From a virus: DNA of 46,257 nucleotides. The position numbers were made by a program, and so were the translations under genes. Below are positions 32,392 to 39,704 of the stretch, piece after piece (position 1 is the first letter of the stretch; every line of letters starts with the position of its first letter). The stretch covers positions 1 through 46,257 of the IMG/VR virus record IMGVR_UViG_3300015264_000011; one strand, 5' to 3'. Under the pieces are notes generated by a model. The model saw only the letters and a list, made by a program, of their open reading frames with translations. It was not told where the DNA came from and searched no databases.

Positions 32392-32620
32392 AGTTGGGGA
32401 CATTGTACAGAGTATGCACAATGAAAAAACTGGAAAAGTTGTTGAAGTTAGTAATCGGTACGGTTGGTGCAAAGTAGAGTATCCCGATCGTAGCTACTAC
32501 AGATTTAATATTACTAGCTATGGTGAAAACCAAGCGCTTAGGAAGTTAACAGCAGAGGAAAGAGCCGATTACTTTCTTAAGTTAGAGAACGCAGGCATTA
32601 CTGATTTCTGGCAAGACTAG
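32375..32620 (+). CDS. Hypothetical 81-aa SH3-like protein
   Basis: ATTGGAG lies upstream of ATG 32375. DPEVGDIVQSMHNEKTGKVV followed by WCKVEYPDRSYYRF suggests a small beta-barrel of the SH3/KOW type. The end is helical. Function unknown. Confidence 0.62.
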   Translation: MLHDPEVGDIVQSMHNEKTGKVVEVSNRYGWCKVEYPDRSYYRFNITSYGENQALRKLTAEERADYFLKLENAGITDFWQD

Positions 32621-32630
32621 GAGTAAGAAT

Positions 32631-32870
32631 ATGAGAGAGTATTCAGGGCAATTGATAGGAGGTCCTGATGACGGTAATTTTGTAACAGCATCTAAAGACA
32701 AGATTCCCGTTGTTAGTACTAATGAGATGTGGCTAGATGGTGAGGGAGTTGATGCTACTGTTACTATTATAATTATTAGAGGTTCATATATTTGGCAAGA
32801 AACTAGTAGTCTATATATGTGGACATTTGAGACGAGTACAATTTATAGTAAAAAAGTTGAGGCAGTTTGA
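32631..32870 (+). CDS. Hypothetical 79-aa protein
   Basis: Begins REYSGQLIGGPDDGNFV, a segment I have seen in small actinobacteriophage proteins of unknown function, then beta-rich with VDATVTIIIIRGSYIW. AGGAG upstream of the ATG. Followed by the tRNA-Leu gene. Confidence 0.62.
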   Translation: MREYSGQLIGGPDDGNFVTASKDKIPVVSTNEMWLDGEGVDATVTIIIIRGSYIWQETSSLYMWTFETSTIYSKKVEAV

Positions 32871-32902
32871 AATAGTGCTACTACAATTACGTAGTAGCAT
32901 AG

Positions 32903-32983
32903 GCGGGTGTGGTGGAATGGCATACACAACTGACTTAAAATCAGTCGCCGAAAGGTTTACGGGTTCGAATCCCGTCATCCGCA
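32903..32983 (+). tRNA. tRNA-Leu (anticodon TAA)
   Basis: 81 bases. Acceptor GCGGGTG/CATCCGC, anticodon stem ACTGA/TCAGT with loop CTTAAAA (anticodon TAA), long class II variable arm, T-arm ACGGG-TTCGAAT-CCCGT, discriminator A. No encoded CCA. Decodes UUA, a codon used freely in this genome but rare in high-GC actinobacteria. Confidence 0.95.
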
Positions 32984-33018
32984 CGTGCATCAAAAGTGTG
33001 AAGATAGGAGGTTGCTAG

Positions 33019-33222
33019 ATGAAATTAAAACTGATGCGTAAACACTACACAAAAAAGTCGAATGGTATTTGGGTTCCTAAAAAGTCGTTTAATTCTGAAT
33101 TAGAAATTAAAGAAAAATTAGGTTACAATCCTGAAGAATGTGACATCTACACTTGTACTATTTGTAATACCCTTCATATTGGTACTCCGACTAGAATTAA
33201 AAATAGGAATAAAATCAAATGA
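33019..33222 (+). CDS. Hypothetical 67-aa basic protein with CxxC
   Basis: Lys-rich with DIYTCTICNTLHIG, possibly half of a zinc ribbon. AGGAGG precedes the ATG. Overlaps the helicase gene by four bases (ATGA). Confidence 0.65.
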   Translation: MKLKLMRKHYTKKSNGIWVPKKSFNSELEIKEKLGYNPEECDIYTCTICNTLHIGTPTRIKNRNKIK

Positions 33223-34955
33223 CTGCTGAAGCGGATCTTACAACTCTTGATAGCCAACTCGTCGAATTTACAAATGAAATTAAGCAAGTTGATGAAAAAG
33301 AGCTCATTCTAAACACGCAGATTGCTGCGATCCGTTTGGAGATTGCTAAACTCAAAGATGTTAAATACTCCATCAAACAGCGCATTCGTAATACAGAACT
33401 TGACAGAGAATCTGCCGCTCGTAAATTTGAATTAGAAAAAGAAGCTGCTGCAATTCAGCAGTCTATTGAAGAAAAGAAAAAAGAAGCAGAAGAAATTCTT
33501 GCTAACGCACCTTGGAGAGATACTGCTTTCGAATGGCAGATCGAAGGTGCTCTTCAACTACCTGCTAGAGCTCTGCTTGCGGACAAACGAGGAATGGGTA
33601 AAACGCTTAGTGCTATTATCTGGAGGAAACTCCAGAAGTCTAAGAAGACTCTCGTATGTCTGCGTAAAGAAGTTGCTTCTGATTTTATTAAAGAGATTTA
33701 TATTCGTGAACCTGGTCTATTTGTATATCCTCTTATTGGTGCTAGTACTGAACAACGTAACATAGCTGCAATGCTTCTTAAGAGCCAGACTGAATTTGTA
33801 GTTGTTACAAATATTGAATCCTGGAGACGTAGCGTTGAAAAGACCACAGAAGATATTCTTGAGATTGAATATGATGCTGTTATTCTTGACGAAGCACATC
33901 ACATTAAGAATTCAAATACAGGAACAGCCAAAGGTTTCTTCAAACTTGCCGAAAGAATTCCAAAGGTCCTTGAACTCACCGGTACTCCGATTAAGAATCG
34001 GCCGCAAGAAATGTATTCCCTACTCCATGCCCTATATCCGAATCTATTTCCTCGCGAGAACAAATTCCTATTTGATTACTGTATTCAAAGTGGTCAGAAT
34101 AAATGGGTATTTACGCCACAGGGTGTAAAGAACCTTGTCCAAAAGATTAGTTCTTTCTACTTAGCTCGTAGTCCGGAGGATATTGGTAGAGAAGTGCCTC
34201 CTCCGCGAATGATTGAATACAAGTTGAACTTTGACAACCACGAATTGCAAAGAGAAGCTTACAAGGCCATGGCTGAACGTAGCATGGCTATTATTAACAC
34301 GGATAAAGTTGTGCCTATTATTAGTCAACTTGCTGTAATGACTAGGCTTGCTCAAACTGTAAGTTGGCCTTGTCCTATTCATTTTACAGATCCTGATACA
34401 GGAGAGGTTTTTACTCTTGAAGTTCCTCAGTCTGTTAAGATGGATTGGGCAGAAGAGCTAATTCAAGAATTGGTTGAAGAAGGAGAACGAATTGTAATGT
34501 TCTCCCGATTCAAGCCTGCTATTTATGAAATGAAAAGGCGCCTTGAAATTGATGGCCTGCGTGTGGCTGTTATTACAGGAGATGAAAAAGCAAAAGGTAA
34601 TACTGAAATGGTTTTTAATGACTTCGACTTGAAAACTGCTGATCCTGAGAACTACCAATTTGATGTGTTACTTGCTACTTATCAGACTGTAGGTGAATCT
34701 GCTAATTTGAATGCTGCACGTCATATGATTCTGTATGATCGTTTCTGGAATCCCGGTAACGATGACCAGGCTATTGGTAGAATCGACCGGATTAATTCAC
34801 TTGACCAGGCTACTGTGCATTTGCCGCAGGTAGAAACTTCAATTGATGATTATATGGTTGAACTTATTGATAATAAGCGTAGTATTGTAATGGACTTTAA
34901 AGATGCTGCCAGCCAGCAAGCTAGTTTATTGAAGCATTTGGAGAAGAGTCTATGA
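33219..34955 (+). CDS. SNF2-type superfamily 2 helicase/translocase
   Basis: 578 residues. An unusual N-terminal coiled coil (about 5-95) precedes the ATPase: FEWQIEGALQLPARALLADK, GMGKTLSA (Walker A near 124-131), VILDEAHHIKN (motif II near 225), ELTGTPIKNRPQEMYSLLHA (motif III), and in the second RecA domain IVMFSRFKPA, ATYQTVGESANLNAA and QAIGRIDRI (motif VI). DNA translocation powered by ATP; phage members probably aid replication, recombination or removal of bound proteins. It lies upstream of the recombination/replication genes. Confidence 0.93.
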   Translation: MTAEADLTTLDSQLVEFTNEIKQVDEKELILNTQIAAIRLEIAKLKDVKYSIKQRIRNTELDRESAARKFELEKEAAAIQQSIEEKKKEAEEILANAPWRDTAFEWQIEGALQLPARALLADKRGMGKTLSAIIWRKLQKSKKTLVCLRKEVASDFIKEIYIREPGLFVYPLIGASTEQRNIAAMLLKSQTEFVVVTNIESWRRSVEKTTEDILEIEYDAVILDEAHHIKNSNTGTAKGFFKLAERIPKVLELTGTPIKNRPQEMYSLLHALYPNLFPRENKFLFDYCIQSGQNKWVFTPQGVKNLVQKISSFYLARSPEDIGREVPPPRMIEYKLNFDNHELQREAYKAMAERSMAIINTDKVVPIISQLAVMTRLAQTVSWPCPIHFTDPDTGEVFTLEVPQSVKMDWAEELIQELVEEGERIVMFSRFKPAIYEMKRRLEIDGLRVAVITGDEKAKGNTEMVFNDFDLKTADPENYQFDVLLATYQTVGESANLNAARHMILYDRFWNPGNDDQAIGRIDRINSLDQATVHLPQVETSIDDYMVELIDNKRSIVMDFKDAASQQASLLKHLEKSL

Positions 34956-35161
34956 ATATAATTGAATTTCAAAGTAATATTGATGACATTGTAGATAAAC
35001 CGGGTAAGCCTTTAAACATTTCTATAACAGTGCATACCGGAGGTGATAGCTGGGAACAGATTGTAGATGTTGTTTATTGTCAACAATGCAATCAATACCA
35101 CATTATTTCAGAAAGGATGAAGGATGGACCTGTCGATCCTCTCAAAGGGAGCTATTACTAG
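34952..35161 (+). CDS. Hypothetical 69-aa protein with CQQC
   Basis: ATGA overlap with the helicase gene. Beta-rich with VVYCQQCNQYHI; possibly zinc binding as part of a larger complex. Not recognised. Confidence 0.6.
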   Translation: MNIIEFQSNIDDIVDKPGKPLNISITVHTGGDSWEQIVDVVYCQQCNQYHIISERMKDGPVDPLKGSYY

Positions 35162-35309
35162 GATTGAAAGAATTAAAGAACTAAGACCTAAATTGACAGA
35201 TGATCAGATTATAGAAAATGCAATTACTACTTATTGGTTAGCTCTTGAAAGACGTTCAGAAAAAACAGGAAGAATAGCTGACAGGGCTCCAAGTGTACAA
35301 TCCATTTGA
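35124..35309 (+). CDS. Hypothetical 61-aa basic protein
   Basis: Overlaps the previous gene by 38 bases in another frame; AAAGGATGAAGG precedes ATG 35124. Helical, with RIERIKELRPKLTDDQIIEN and ending in a short basic tail. Function unknown. Confidence 0.58.
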   Translation: MDLSILSKGAITRIERIKELRPKLTDDQIIENAITTYWLALERRSEKTGRIADRAPSVQSI

Positions 35310-35598
35310 TGTAGGTGATCCTTATATTGAGTGGGCAGAAGAAAATGCTTCACGAGAGCCTGAGTTAGCAGAAGAATTATTTATTAGGGAGAATAGCAGT
35401 ATGGAATACGTTCAGGTTATGGAAACCATGAAGAATGATGTTGTTAATCTTCTAGTGGCTCAGTACGATTTTACTATTGAGGAGGCGGAGGAGACTGTTG
35501 GGGAGTCGGCAAGTGTTGCTCACCAGGATATGTGGAACGAGAATGCCAATCCTGCCGATCTTGCTAAGTTCCTTGCATCTGAAGACAGTGACGACTAG
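35293..35598 (+). CDS. Hypothetical acidic protein, 101 aa
   Basis: GTG 35293 lies within the end of the previous gene. An alternative ATG at 35401 has a better ribosome binding site (GGGAG) and would give 65 residues. The C-terminal part is very acidic (YDFTIEEAEETVGESA ... DDD) and ends before a strong terminator. Helical, unrecognised. Confidence 0.6.
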   Translation: MYNPFDVGDPYIEWAEENASREPELAEELFIRENSSMEYVQVMETMKNDVVNLLVAQYDFTIEEAEETVGESASVAHQDMWNENANPADLAKFLASEDSDD

Positions 35599-35610
35599 AA
35601 TCTGATGTGC

Positions 35611-35638
35611 GGGCCCCTTATCTACAGGTAAGGGGCCC
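35611..35638 (+). terminator. Intrinsic terminator hairpin
   Basis: GGGCCCCTTA and TAAGGGGCCC pair over ten bases around an eight-base loop, followed by CTTTT. It should reduce transcription from the SNF2 gene block into the next block. Confidence 0.8.
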
Positions 35639-35686
35639 CAGGCTTTTGTGTGCCCGAAAAATCATCCGTCGCGGGGAGGGATGATC

Positions 35687-35884
35687 ATGAAACCACCTAA
35701 GCCTCCTAAGCTTAAACCAACTAGATTTGAGCGATTCTCTCGCTGTCTTGCATGTGATAAGTTTACTCCTGATAATAGAATATTTAAACACGAGGGCAGA
35801 TATTGGATTCTATGTAGAGTTGATTACGCAGATTACTGGGAAAATACGGATGAGTTATCGTCTGACTACAAGGGATATCTGTGA
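35687..35884 (+). CDS. Small Pro/Lys N-terminus protein with CxxC, 65 aa
   Basis: GGGGAGGG supports ATG 35687. Begins MKPPKPPKLKPTRF, then CLACDKF, HEGRYWILC and a Tyr/Asp-rich end. Probable zinc ribbon. The stop overlaps the next GTG. Confidence 0.6.
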   Translation: MKPPKPPKLKPTRFERFSRCLACDKFTPDNRIFKHEGRYWILCRVDYADYWENTDELSSDYKGYL

Positions 35885-36282
35885 GTTCTTATTACAAGTT
35901 CTATAAGGCTGTTCCTATTGACGTGTATGGTAAGGGAGAATATTTTGGTCCTGAATGGGTTTTAGGAATTTGGGAATTTACTGAAAATAGGCCACAGTGG
36001 GGGCTTATGTATTTTAATCAGCCCACTCTGATGTCCTATGGTTTGGAATATGCAAAGCCTCAAGATGCAGTTGAGAAATTAGAACATCGTAAATTTGTTA
36101 ATGGAGAAGAGATTGCAAATCCCGACACCGATTGGTATTTTGATGCTGGACGTAAGGTAACTGTAAAGAAGGATGATCTAGAGAGAGCTTTTAAGGAACT
36201 TGATATTTGGAATTGGAACGATAAGGATAAGTGTCATTGGTGCATGTCAGGTCGTATTGATTGTCCAAGAGTAGGACATTAG
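35881..36282 (+). CDS. Hypothetical 133-aa protein with C-terminal CxxC
   Basis: GTGA overlap with the previous gene. Aromatic-rich beta domain (YFGPEWVLGIWEFTENRPQW) and a C-terminal KCHWCMSGRIDCPRVGH zinc-like motif. Not recognised. Confidence 0.62.
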   Translation: MSSYYKFYKAVPIDVYGKGEYFGPEWVLGIWEFTENRPQWGLMYFNQPTLMSYGLEYAKPQDAVEKLEHRKFVNGEEIANPDTDWYFDAGRKVTVKKDDLERAFKELDIWNWNDKDKCHWCMSGRIDCPRVGH

Positions 36283-36284
36283 TG

Positions 36285-36380
36285 ATGTGTTGGCATTTGT
36301 GGAGGAAACGCTGTAATCAACATAAATCATGTTGGCCGTGCCATGTCAAAGGTTGGATAAAAGAAGATTGGCCAGAGTAA
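36285..36380 (+). CDS. Cys/His/Trp-rich micropeptide, 31 aa
   Basis: C-W-H, C-N-Q-H, C-W-P-C-H within 20 residues, an organised metal-binding pattern. Weak ribosome binding site. Function unknown. Confidence 0.5.
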   Translation: MCWHLWRKRCNQHKSCWPCHVKGWIKEDWPE

Positions 36381-36416
36381 TGAATGAATTTACCTCAAGT
36401 ATAAAGGACTTTTGTA

Positions 36417-36518
36417 ATGGGAACTAATTTATTGTGGTTTACTGGAGGCGCAATCTTTGGTGCCTTTACTGTAATCCAGTCATTTAGGGTAATGATTCGT
36501 AAAGCTAAAAGGAAGTGA
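36417..36518 (+). CDS. Single-pass membrane micropeptide, 33 aa
   Basis: Hydrophobic helix LLWFTGGAIFGAFTVI with a basic end (RVMIRKAKRK), the usual N-out arrangement. AAAGGA upstream. Function unknown. Confidence 0.5.
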   Translation: MGTNLLWFTGGAIFGAFTVIQSFRVMIRKAKRK

Positions 36519-36519
36519 T

Positions 36520-37005
36520 ATGGGTTGTATAGCCTGTGGCCGAGGTTTTCATGATGAATGTGACATAGGTTGTACCAAGTGTCATGCTAATGTAGAAAAG
36601 ATAGCTAGATCTATTATTGCTGGTAATAGGGGGGCTCCTTCAAAGGAACCAGGAAAAGTAAAAGATGTTCTCTCTACTGGGAGAAAAAGAGCAGCACTTC
36701 TCTATCCTATATTTGAAGATAAACCATGTGAATGGCAGGGTCAAAAAGACTGTGGTGGAGGTCAGCCAATCACTGGTTGTATTAGTGGATTACAAATTGA
36801 TAGACACCATGGACCTGTTAAGAATCCATTAAGGAATGAACCTGGTAATGTTCACCGGATATGTAAGCATTGTCATAATCGATGGCATGCAGTGAATGAT
36901 CCTATTTATGATGAAGAAGAATATGATAAAACTACTCATGATCCTCAGCCTGCTACTGAAATTGAGTTAATAGCTAATGAAATGGAATGGAAGATGAAAA
37001 GGTGA
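36520..37005 (+). CDS. HNH-type endonuclease with zinc ribbon
   Basis: 161 residues. N-terminal CIACGRGFHDECDIGCTKC zinc site, then CEWQGQKDCGGGQ, and an HNH core LQIDRHHGPVKN ... NVHRICKHCHNRWH with the His-His, Asn and Cys-x-x-Cys-His expected. Resembles phage HNH proteins used in recombination or packaging. ATG starts two bases after the preceding stop. A different gene from the HNH at 31347. Confidence 0.75.
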   Translation: MGCIACGRGFHDECDIGCTKCHANVEKIARSIIAGNRGAPSKEPGKVKDVLSTGRKRAALLYPIFEDKPCEWQGQKDCGGGQPITGCISGLQIDRHHGPVKNPLRNEPGNVHRICKHCHNRWHAVNDPIYDEEEYDKTTHDPQPATEIELIANEMEWKMKR

Positions 37006-37133
37006 AGGTCAGAGTTATGTTTAGATGGTATGATTTGTGGGTAGGTGTTTATATAGACAAGTCTCCTTATTTAACTACTCGTATTTACATTTGTTTCATA
37101 CCCATGATAGTACTACGATTGGAAGTCAAGTGA
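37002..37133 (+). CDS. Small conserved-type protein 'YDLWVG', 43 aa
   Basis: GTG overlaps the previous stop. VRVMFRWYDLWVGVYID followed by a hydrophobic C-terminal strand. Short proteins with this WxDLWVGxYxD core recur in actinobacteriophages; function is unknown. Stop overlaps the next GTG. Confidence 0.6.
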   Translation: MKVRVMFRWYDLWVGVYIDKSPYLTTRIYICFIPMIVLRLEVK

Positions 37134-37978
37134 CTAGAACAATTAGCTACTCCGAACTGTTTACTTGGGACTCGTGTGAGCGGCAGTATTACTATATGTA
37201 TGATCGAAATCTCAGGCCGCAGCACATGTCTGATCCTATGACTACGGGTACTAAGGGACATCGACTTTTGCAGTCTTTTTATGAAGCTCTACGTGAGGGA
37301 GATACAAAAGAAGAAGCCCAACATCGTACGCGTATTAAAGCACAAGCTATGATCAGTACTGAAAATATTTCTGAGGTGGGTACGTTACTTACATCTTGGA
37401 CTCTTGTTGATAACTACATTAGAGATACAGATTTCTTTCCAGAGGCTGTACTTGTAGAAAATCGCTTTCTAATTCCACTGTCTATTTTTACAGACGATCC
37501 TAATCTGGCTGATGTGCAGGTTGGATTTACTCCTGATGTTGTATTCGAGCGTAAGGGGGGATTCTTTGATGTAGAAGATGCTAAGTTTGTTGGACGCGCT
37601 TGGTCTGCTAAGAAATTGAATAGATTCCCTCAAGCTAAACTGTATCAGATATTTCTTAATGCTATGGGATATAACGTTACTCGTACTATTGTTAGATTTT
37701 TTAATACAAAAACTGGAAAGGTTAATGCACAGAATTATACACTTAAGTCTGGTGAAGAAGATATTCTTATCCGTGATTTCATTAATGCAGTTAGAGAGGT
37801 ACTTGCATTCAGGGAACAATACGAATTTGCTAGAAGTGAAGCACGTCGTACTATGAATTATAGTACTTGTCAGTACTGTTTCTTCGAAGCACCTTGTAGT
37901 CTTGAAGCTGAGGGTAAGGATGCCTCTAAAACACTTGCTTATGAATTTGTGAAGAGTGATTATGACTACAACTCCTAA
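37130..37978 (+). CDS. Cas4/RecB-like PD-(D/E)XK exonuclease
   Basis: 282 residues from the GTG that overlaps the previous stop; a longer frame to 37037 covers that gene. Motifs: SCERQYYYMY (Cys16), GTKGHRLL (His44), VGFTPDVVFE (Asp136), VEDAKF with Asp150 and Lys152, and a C-terminal CQYCFFEAPC (Cys247, 250, 256). The four Cys can hold an iron-sulfur cluster as in Cas4. Processes DNA ends for recombination, next to the Sak4-like ATPase and SSB-like genes. Confidence 0.85.
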   Translation: MTRTISYSELFTWDSCERQYYYMYDRNLRPQHMSDPMTTGTKGHRLLQSFYEALREGDTKEEAQHRTRIKAQAMISTENISEVGTLLTSWTLVDNYIRDTDFFPEAVLVENRFLIPLSIFTDDPNLADVQVGFTPDVVFERKGGFFDVEDAKFVGRAWSAKKLNRFPQAKLYQIFLNAMGYNVTRTIVRFFNTKTGKVNAQNYTLKSGEEDILIRDFINAVREVLAFREQYEFARSEARRTMNYSTCQYCFFEAPCSLEAEGKDASKTLAYEFVKSDYDYNS

Positions 37979-38189
37979 TCCTCCACAGTATAACAATGAA
38001 CCAGTTATTTTGATTCATTTGACTGTAAAGCCTAGACGAATACCAGAAGATGAAATACTTCCAGGTATATATAGAAACTATCCAGATAAGTATTGGTGTG
38101 CACCCTATGATGTTGTAGAACCTAGTGAAAGTCTTTATCCAAATATTCCTCGTGTTCAATGTCCCGCATGTGCAAAGGCTGCTAAATGA
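37962..38189 (+). CDS. Hypothetical 75-aa protein with C-terminal CxxC
   Basis: Starts within the end of the nuclease gene; ATG 37962 follows GAAGAG. Pro-rich, ending YPNIPRVQCPACAKAAK. Overlaps the ATPase gene by four bases. Function unknown. Confidence 0.6.
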   Translation: MTTTPNPPQYNNEPVILIHLTVKPRRIPEDEILPGIYRNYPDKYWCAPYDVVEPSESLYPNIPRVQCPACAKAAK

Positions 38190-38950
38190 CTACAATTCCT
38201 AAACCAACTGAAGCTGAATATCGACAAGAAGCTAATAAGTATGCAACTCTAAGTCCTTACTTTGTAACTGTTCTATACGGTGATCTAGGTAACTGTAAAA
38301 CAAGCACAGCTTGTTCTATGGTAGGTGAAAGGGGGCTGCTACTAACTTCTGATAATAGTTGGAAAGTTATGAAGAAACCTCGCCACAGTGCGGATTTTGC
38401 TAAGATTAAAGTTGTTCCTCTTCAAGGATTGGATCAATTTCCCTATCTAGACTTTACAGGTTACGACACTATTATTTGGGACACTCTCAGTCAGTCAATT
38501 GATGAATTCCTTGACCTGCTTTATGATGAGGCAGATTGGGGAGGTAAGTATCGAGATAAACTTACTACTAAAAATTCTACACTTAAAGCTATGAATATCG
38601 AAACTCTGGCACCCGTGGATTACCGAGTTACTCGGGATACCACCAGGCCAGTATTCAATAAACTATTTAAGGAGACTGAAGCTCACATTATTTTTACTTC
38701 TCAGTTTGTTGATCCTATTCCTGGACTTAGTGCTAACCAACAGAAGAGACCTTCTATTCCTCAGGCCACTTTTAAGATTGTTGGAACTAGGGCTGACATT
38801 ATTGCACATACTAAACTCAATGGCACTAAAGGTACTGCGGACGTAACCAATGGCTTAACCCAATTAGGTAAAAGCCGACTCGAAGGAATTCAGGGTTCAA
38901 TGGACCTTGATAAATTTGTAGCTAAGTATAAGGAGATTGTTTTCAAATGA
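38186..38950 (+). CDS. Sak4-like RecA-fold ATPase (single-strand annealing/recombinase group)
   Basis: 254 residues: VLYGDLGNCKTSTACSM (Walker A 32-40), GYDTIIWDTL (Walker B, Asp99) and a C-terminal part with FTSQFVDPIPG. This is the layout of phage AAA_24/Sak4 proteins that promote recombination with a partner SSB. The SSB-like gene follows directly by ATGA overlap, as in known Sak4-SSB pairs. Confidence 0.87.
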   Translation: MTTIPKPTEAEYRQEANKYATLSPYFVTVLYGDLGNCKTSTACSMVGERGLLLTSDNSWKVMKKPRHSADFAKIKVVPLQGLDQFPYLDFTGYDTIIWDTLSQSIDEFLDLLYDEADWGGKYRDKLTTKNSTLKAMNIETLAPVDYRVTRDTTRPVFNKLFKETEAHIIFTSQFVDPIPGLSANQQKRPSIPQATFKIVGTRADIIAHTKLNGTKGTADVTNGLTQLGKSRLEGIQGSMDLDKFVAKYKEIVFK

Positions 38951-39420
38951 GTATTTTTGGTAAGCTTGACGCTGCTGCTATTCCTACTAACCCTTACTAT
39001 ATTGAGAAGGGTGAGTATGAGGCTGAAGTTACTAAGGCACAGTACAAGATGAATCGGGACCAGCAGAAGCAGCTCCACATTGAATATACTATTACTGATG
39101 AAGGTTCGCAGTTCTTGGATTCTAAGGCTACTCAGTTCTTTACTCTTATTGATCCTGACATGGACAGTGAGGCTCTTGCACTTCTTCCCGTCGATGAGCA
39201 GAAGAGTATTCGACGTGCAATCTCTGGCCTTAAGCGGACTCTGTGTGGTAACGATAACAACACTTCACAAAAGGGTCTCGGCGTTGACATTGACGATTTG
39301 AACGATGAGAGCTGGAATCCCGAGGTTCTTGTAGGTACTAAGGTAAATATTGGCATCAGTAACTATGGTGCCAATAATGAAGGTGTTAATCTTAAGTGGG
39401 TTAATCTTCGTGAAGAGTAA
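38947..39420 (+). CDS. Single-stranded DNA-binding-like protein
   Basis: 157 residues: KGEYEAEVTKAQYKMNRDQQ, DSKATQFFTLIDPD, then VLVGTKVNIGISNYGANNEG and a short C-terminus ending in acidic residues. The pattern is that of the phage DUF2815/DUF669-type SSB partners that follow Sak4. Likely coats ssDNA during replication. The codons are rich in GCT/CTT forms and it looks well expressed. A 284-base leader with unusual RNA features follows. Confidence 0.78.
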   Translation: MSIFGKLDAAAIPTNPYYIEKGEYEAEVTKAQYKMNRDQQKQLHIEYTITDEGSQFLDSKATQFFTLIDPDMDSEALALLPVDEQKSIRRAISGLKRTLCGNDNNTSQKGLGVDIDDLNDESWNPEVLVGTKVNIGISNYGANNEGVNLKWVNLREE

Positions 39421-39434
39421 ATAGTACAAGGTCC

Positions 39435-39468
39435 GGGTACCTATCTTATTGCCGTGAGGTAGGTACCC
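39435..39468 (+). terminator. Hairpin after SSB-like gene, possible terminator
   Basis: GGGTACCTA (39435-39443) pairs with TAGGTACCC (39460-39468) around a 16-base loop. Only CCTCC follows, so it may be a processing or attenuation hairpin rather than a strict terminator. It sits four bases before a tRNA-like fold, as the hairpin at 31767-31812 sits before a tRNA. Confidence 0.55.
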
Positions 39469-39472
39469 CCTC

Positions 39473-39542
39473 CGGGATGTCCGTAAAGAAAGCTGCGCAG
39501 TTTCTGGACGGATTTGGTAGAGTTCGAGTCTCTCCATCCCGA
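39473..39542 (+). ncRNA. tRNA-like structure or degenerate tRNA
   Basis: A perfect seven-base acceptor-type stem (CGGGATG with CATCCCG) and a T-arm with four pairs and loop TTCGAGT end in a free A. A D-arm CGTA/TGCG is possible, but no good anticodon stem exists. Instead TCCGT/ACGGA and AGAAA/TTTCT make one long central hairpin. Length 70, no CCA. It may be a decayed tRNA (Pro-like C1-G72) or a functional tRNA mimic. Confidence 0.55.
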
Positions 39543-39568
39543 CGTATATAATTATGAGGAGGCCCATC

Positions 39569-39577
39569 ATGGTCTAA
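39569..39577 (+). other. Two-codon minigene ATG GTC TAA
   Basis: GAGGAGG (39556-39562) precedes ATG by six bases, an excellent ribosome binding site for a frame of only two codons. The upstream frame from 39554 ends at the same stop. See also the second minigene at 39621. Phage lambda bar minigenes (ATG ATA TAA) are the known precedent. Confidence 0.45.
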
Positions 39578-39620
39578 TTTAATAATATAATTGCTAGTAT
39601 ACGAGTCACTTGGAGGCAGT

Positions 39621-39629
39621 ATGATGTAA
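39621..39629 (+). other. Two-codon minigene ATG ATG TAA
   Basis: GGAGG (39612-39616) is four bases before the first ATG and seven before the second; the stop follows at once. It lies 52 bases after the first minigene in the same leader. Confidence 0.45.
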
Positions 39630-39658
39630 ATTAAAGGAAGCCTGAGACTGTCTGCACG

Positions 39659-39688
39659 GGAGCCTACTTATGAAGCTAGGTAGGCTCC
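39659..39688 (+). promoter_or_regulatory. Hairpin before the primase-helicase ribosome binding site
   Basis: GGAGCCTAC pairs perfectly with GTAGGCTCC around a 12-base loop, only five bases before GAAGGGAGG of the next gene. It could act in attenuation or translation control. Confidence 0.55.
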
Positions 39689-39704
39689 ACTCGAAGGGAG
39701 GTTC

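Noticed and set aside
37469-37996. Minus-strand open frame opposite the Cas4-like gene
   Set aside because: The plus strand has complete nuclease motifs; the antisense frame has no recognisable pattern and no start signal.
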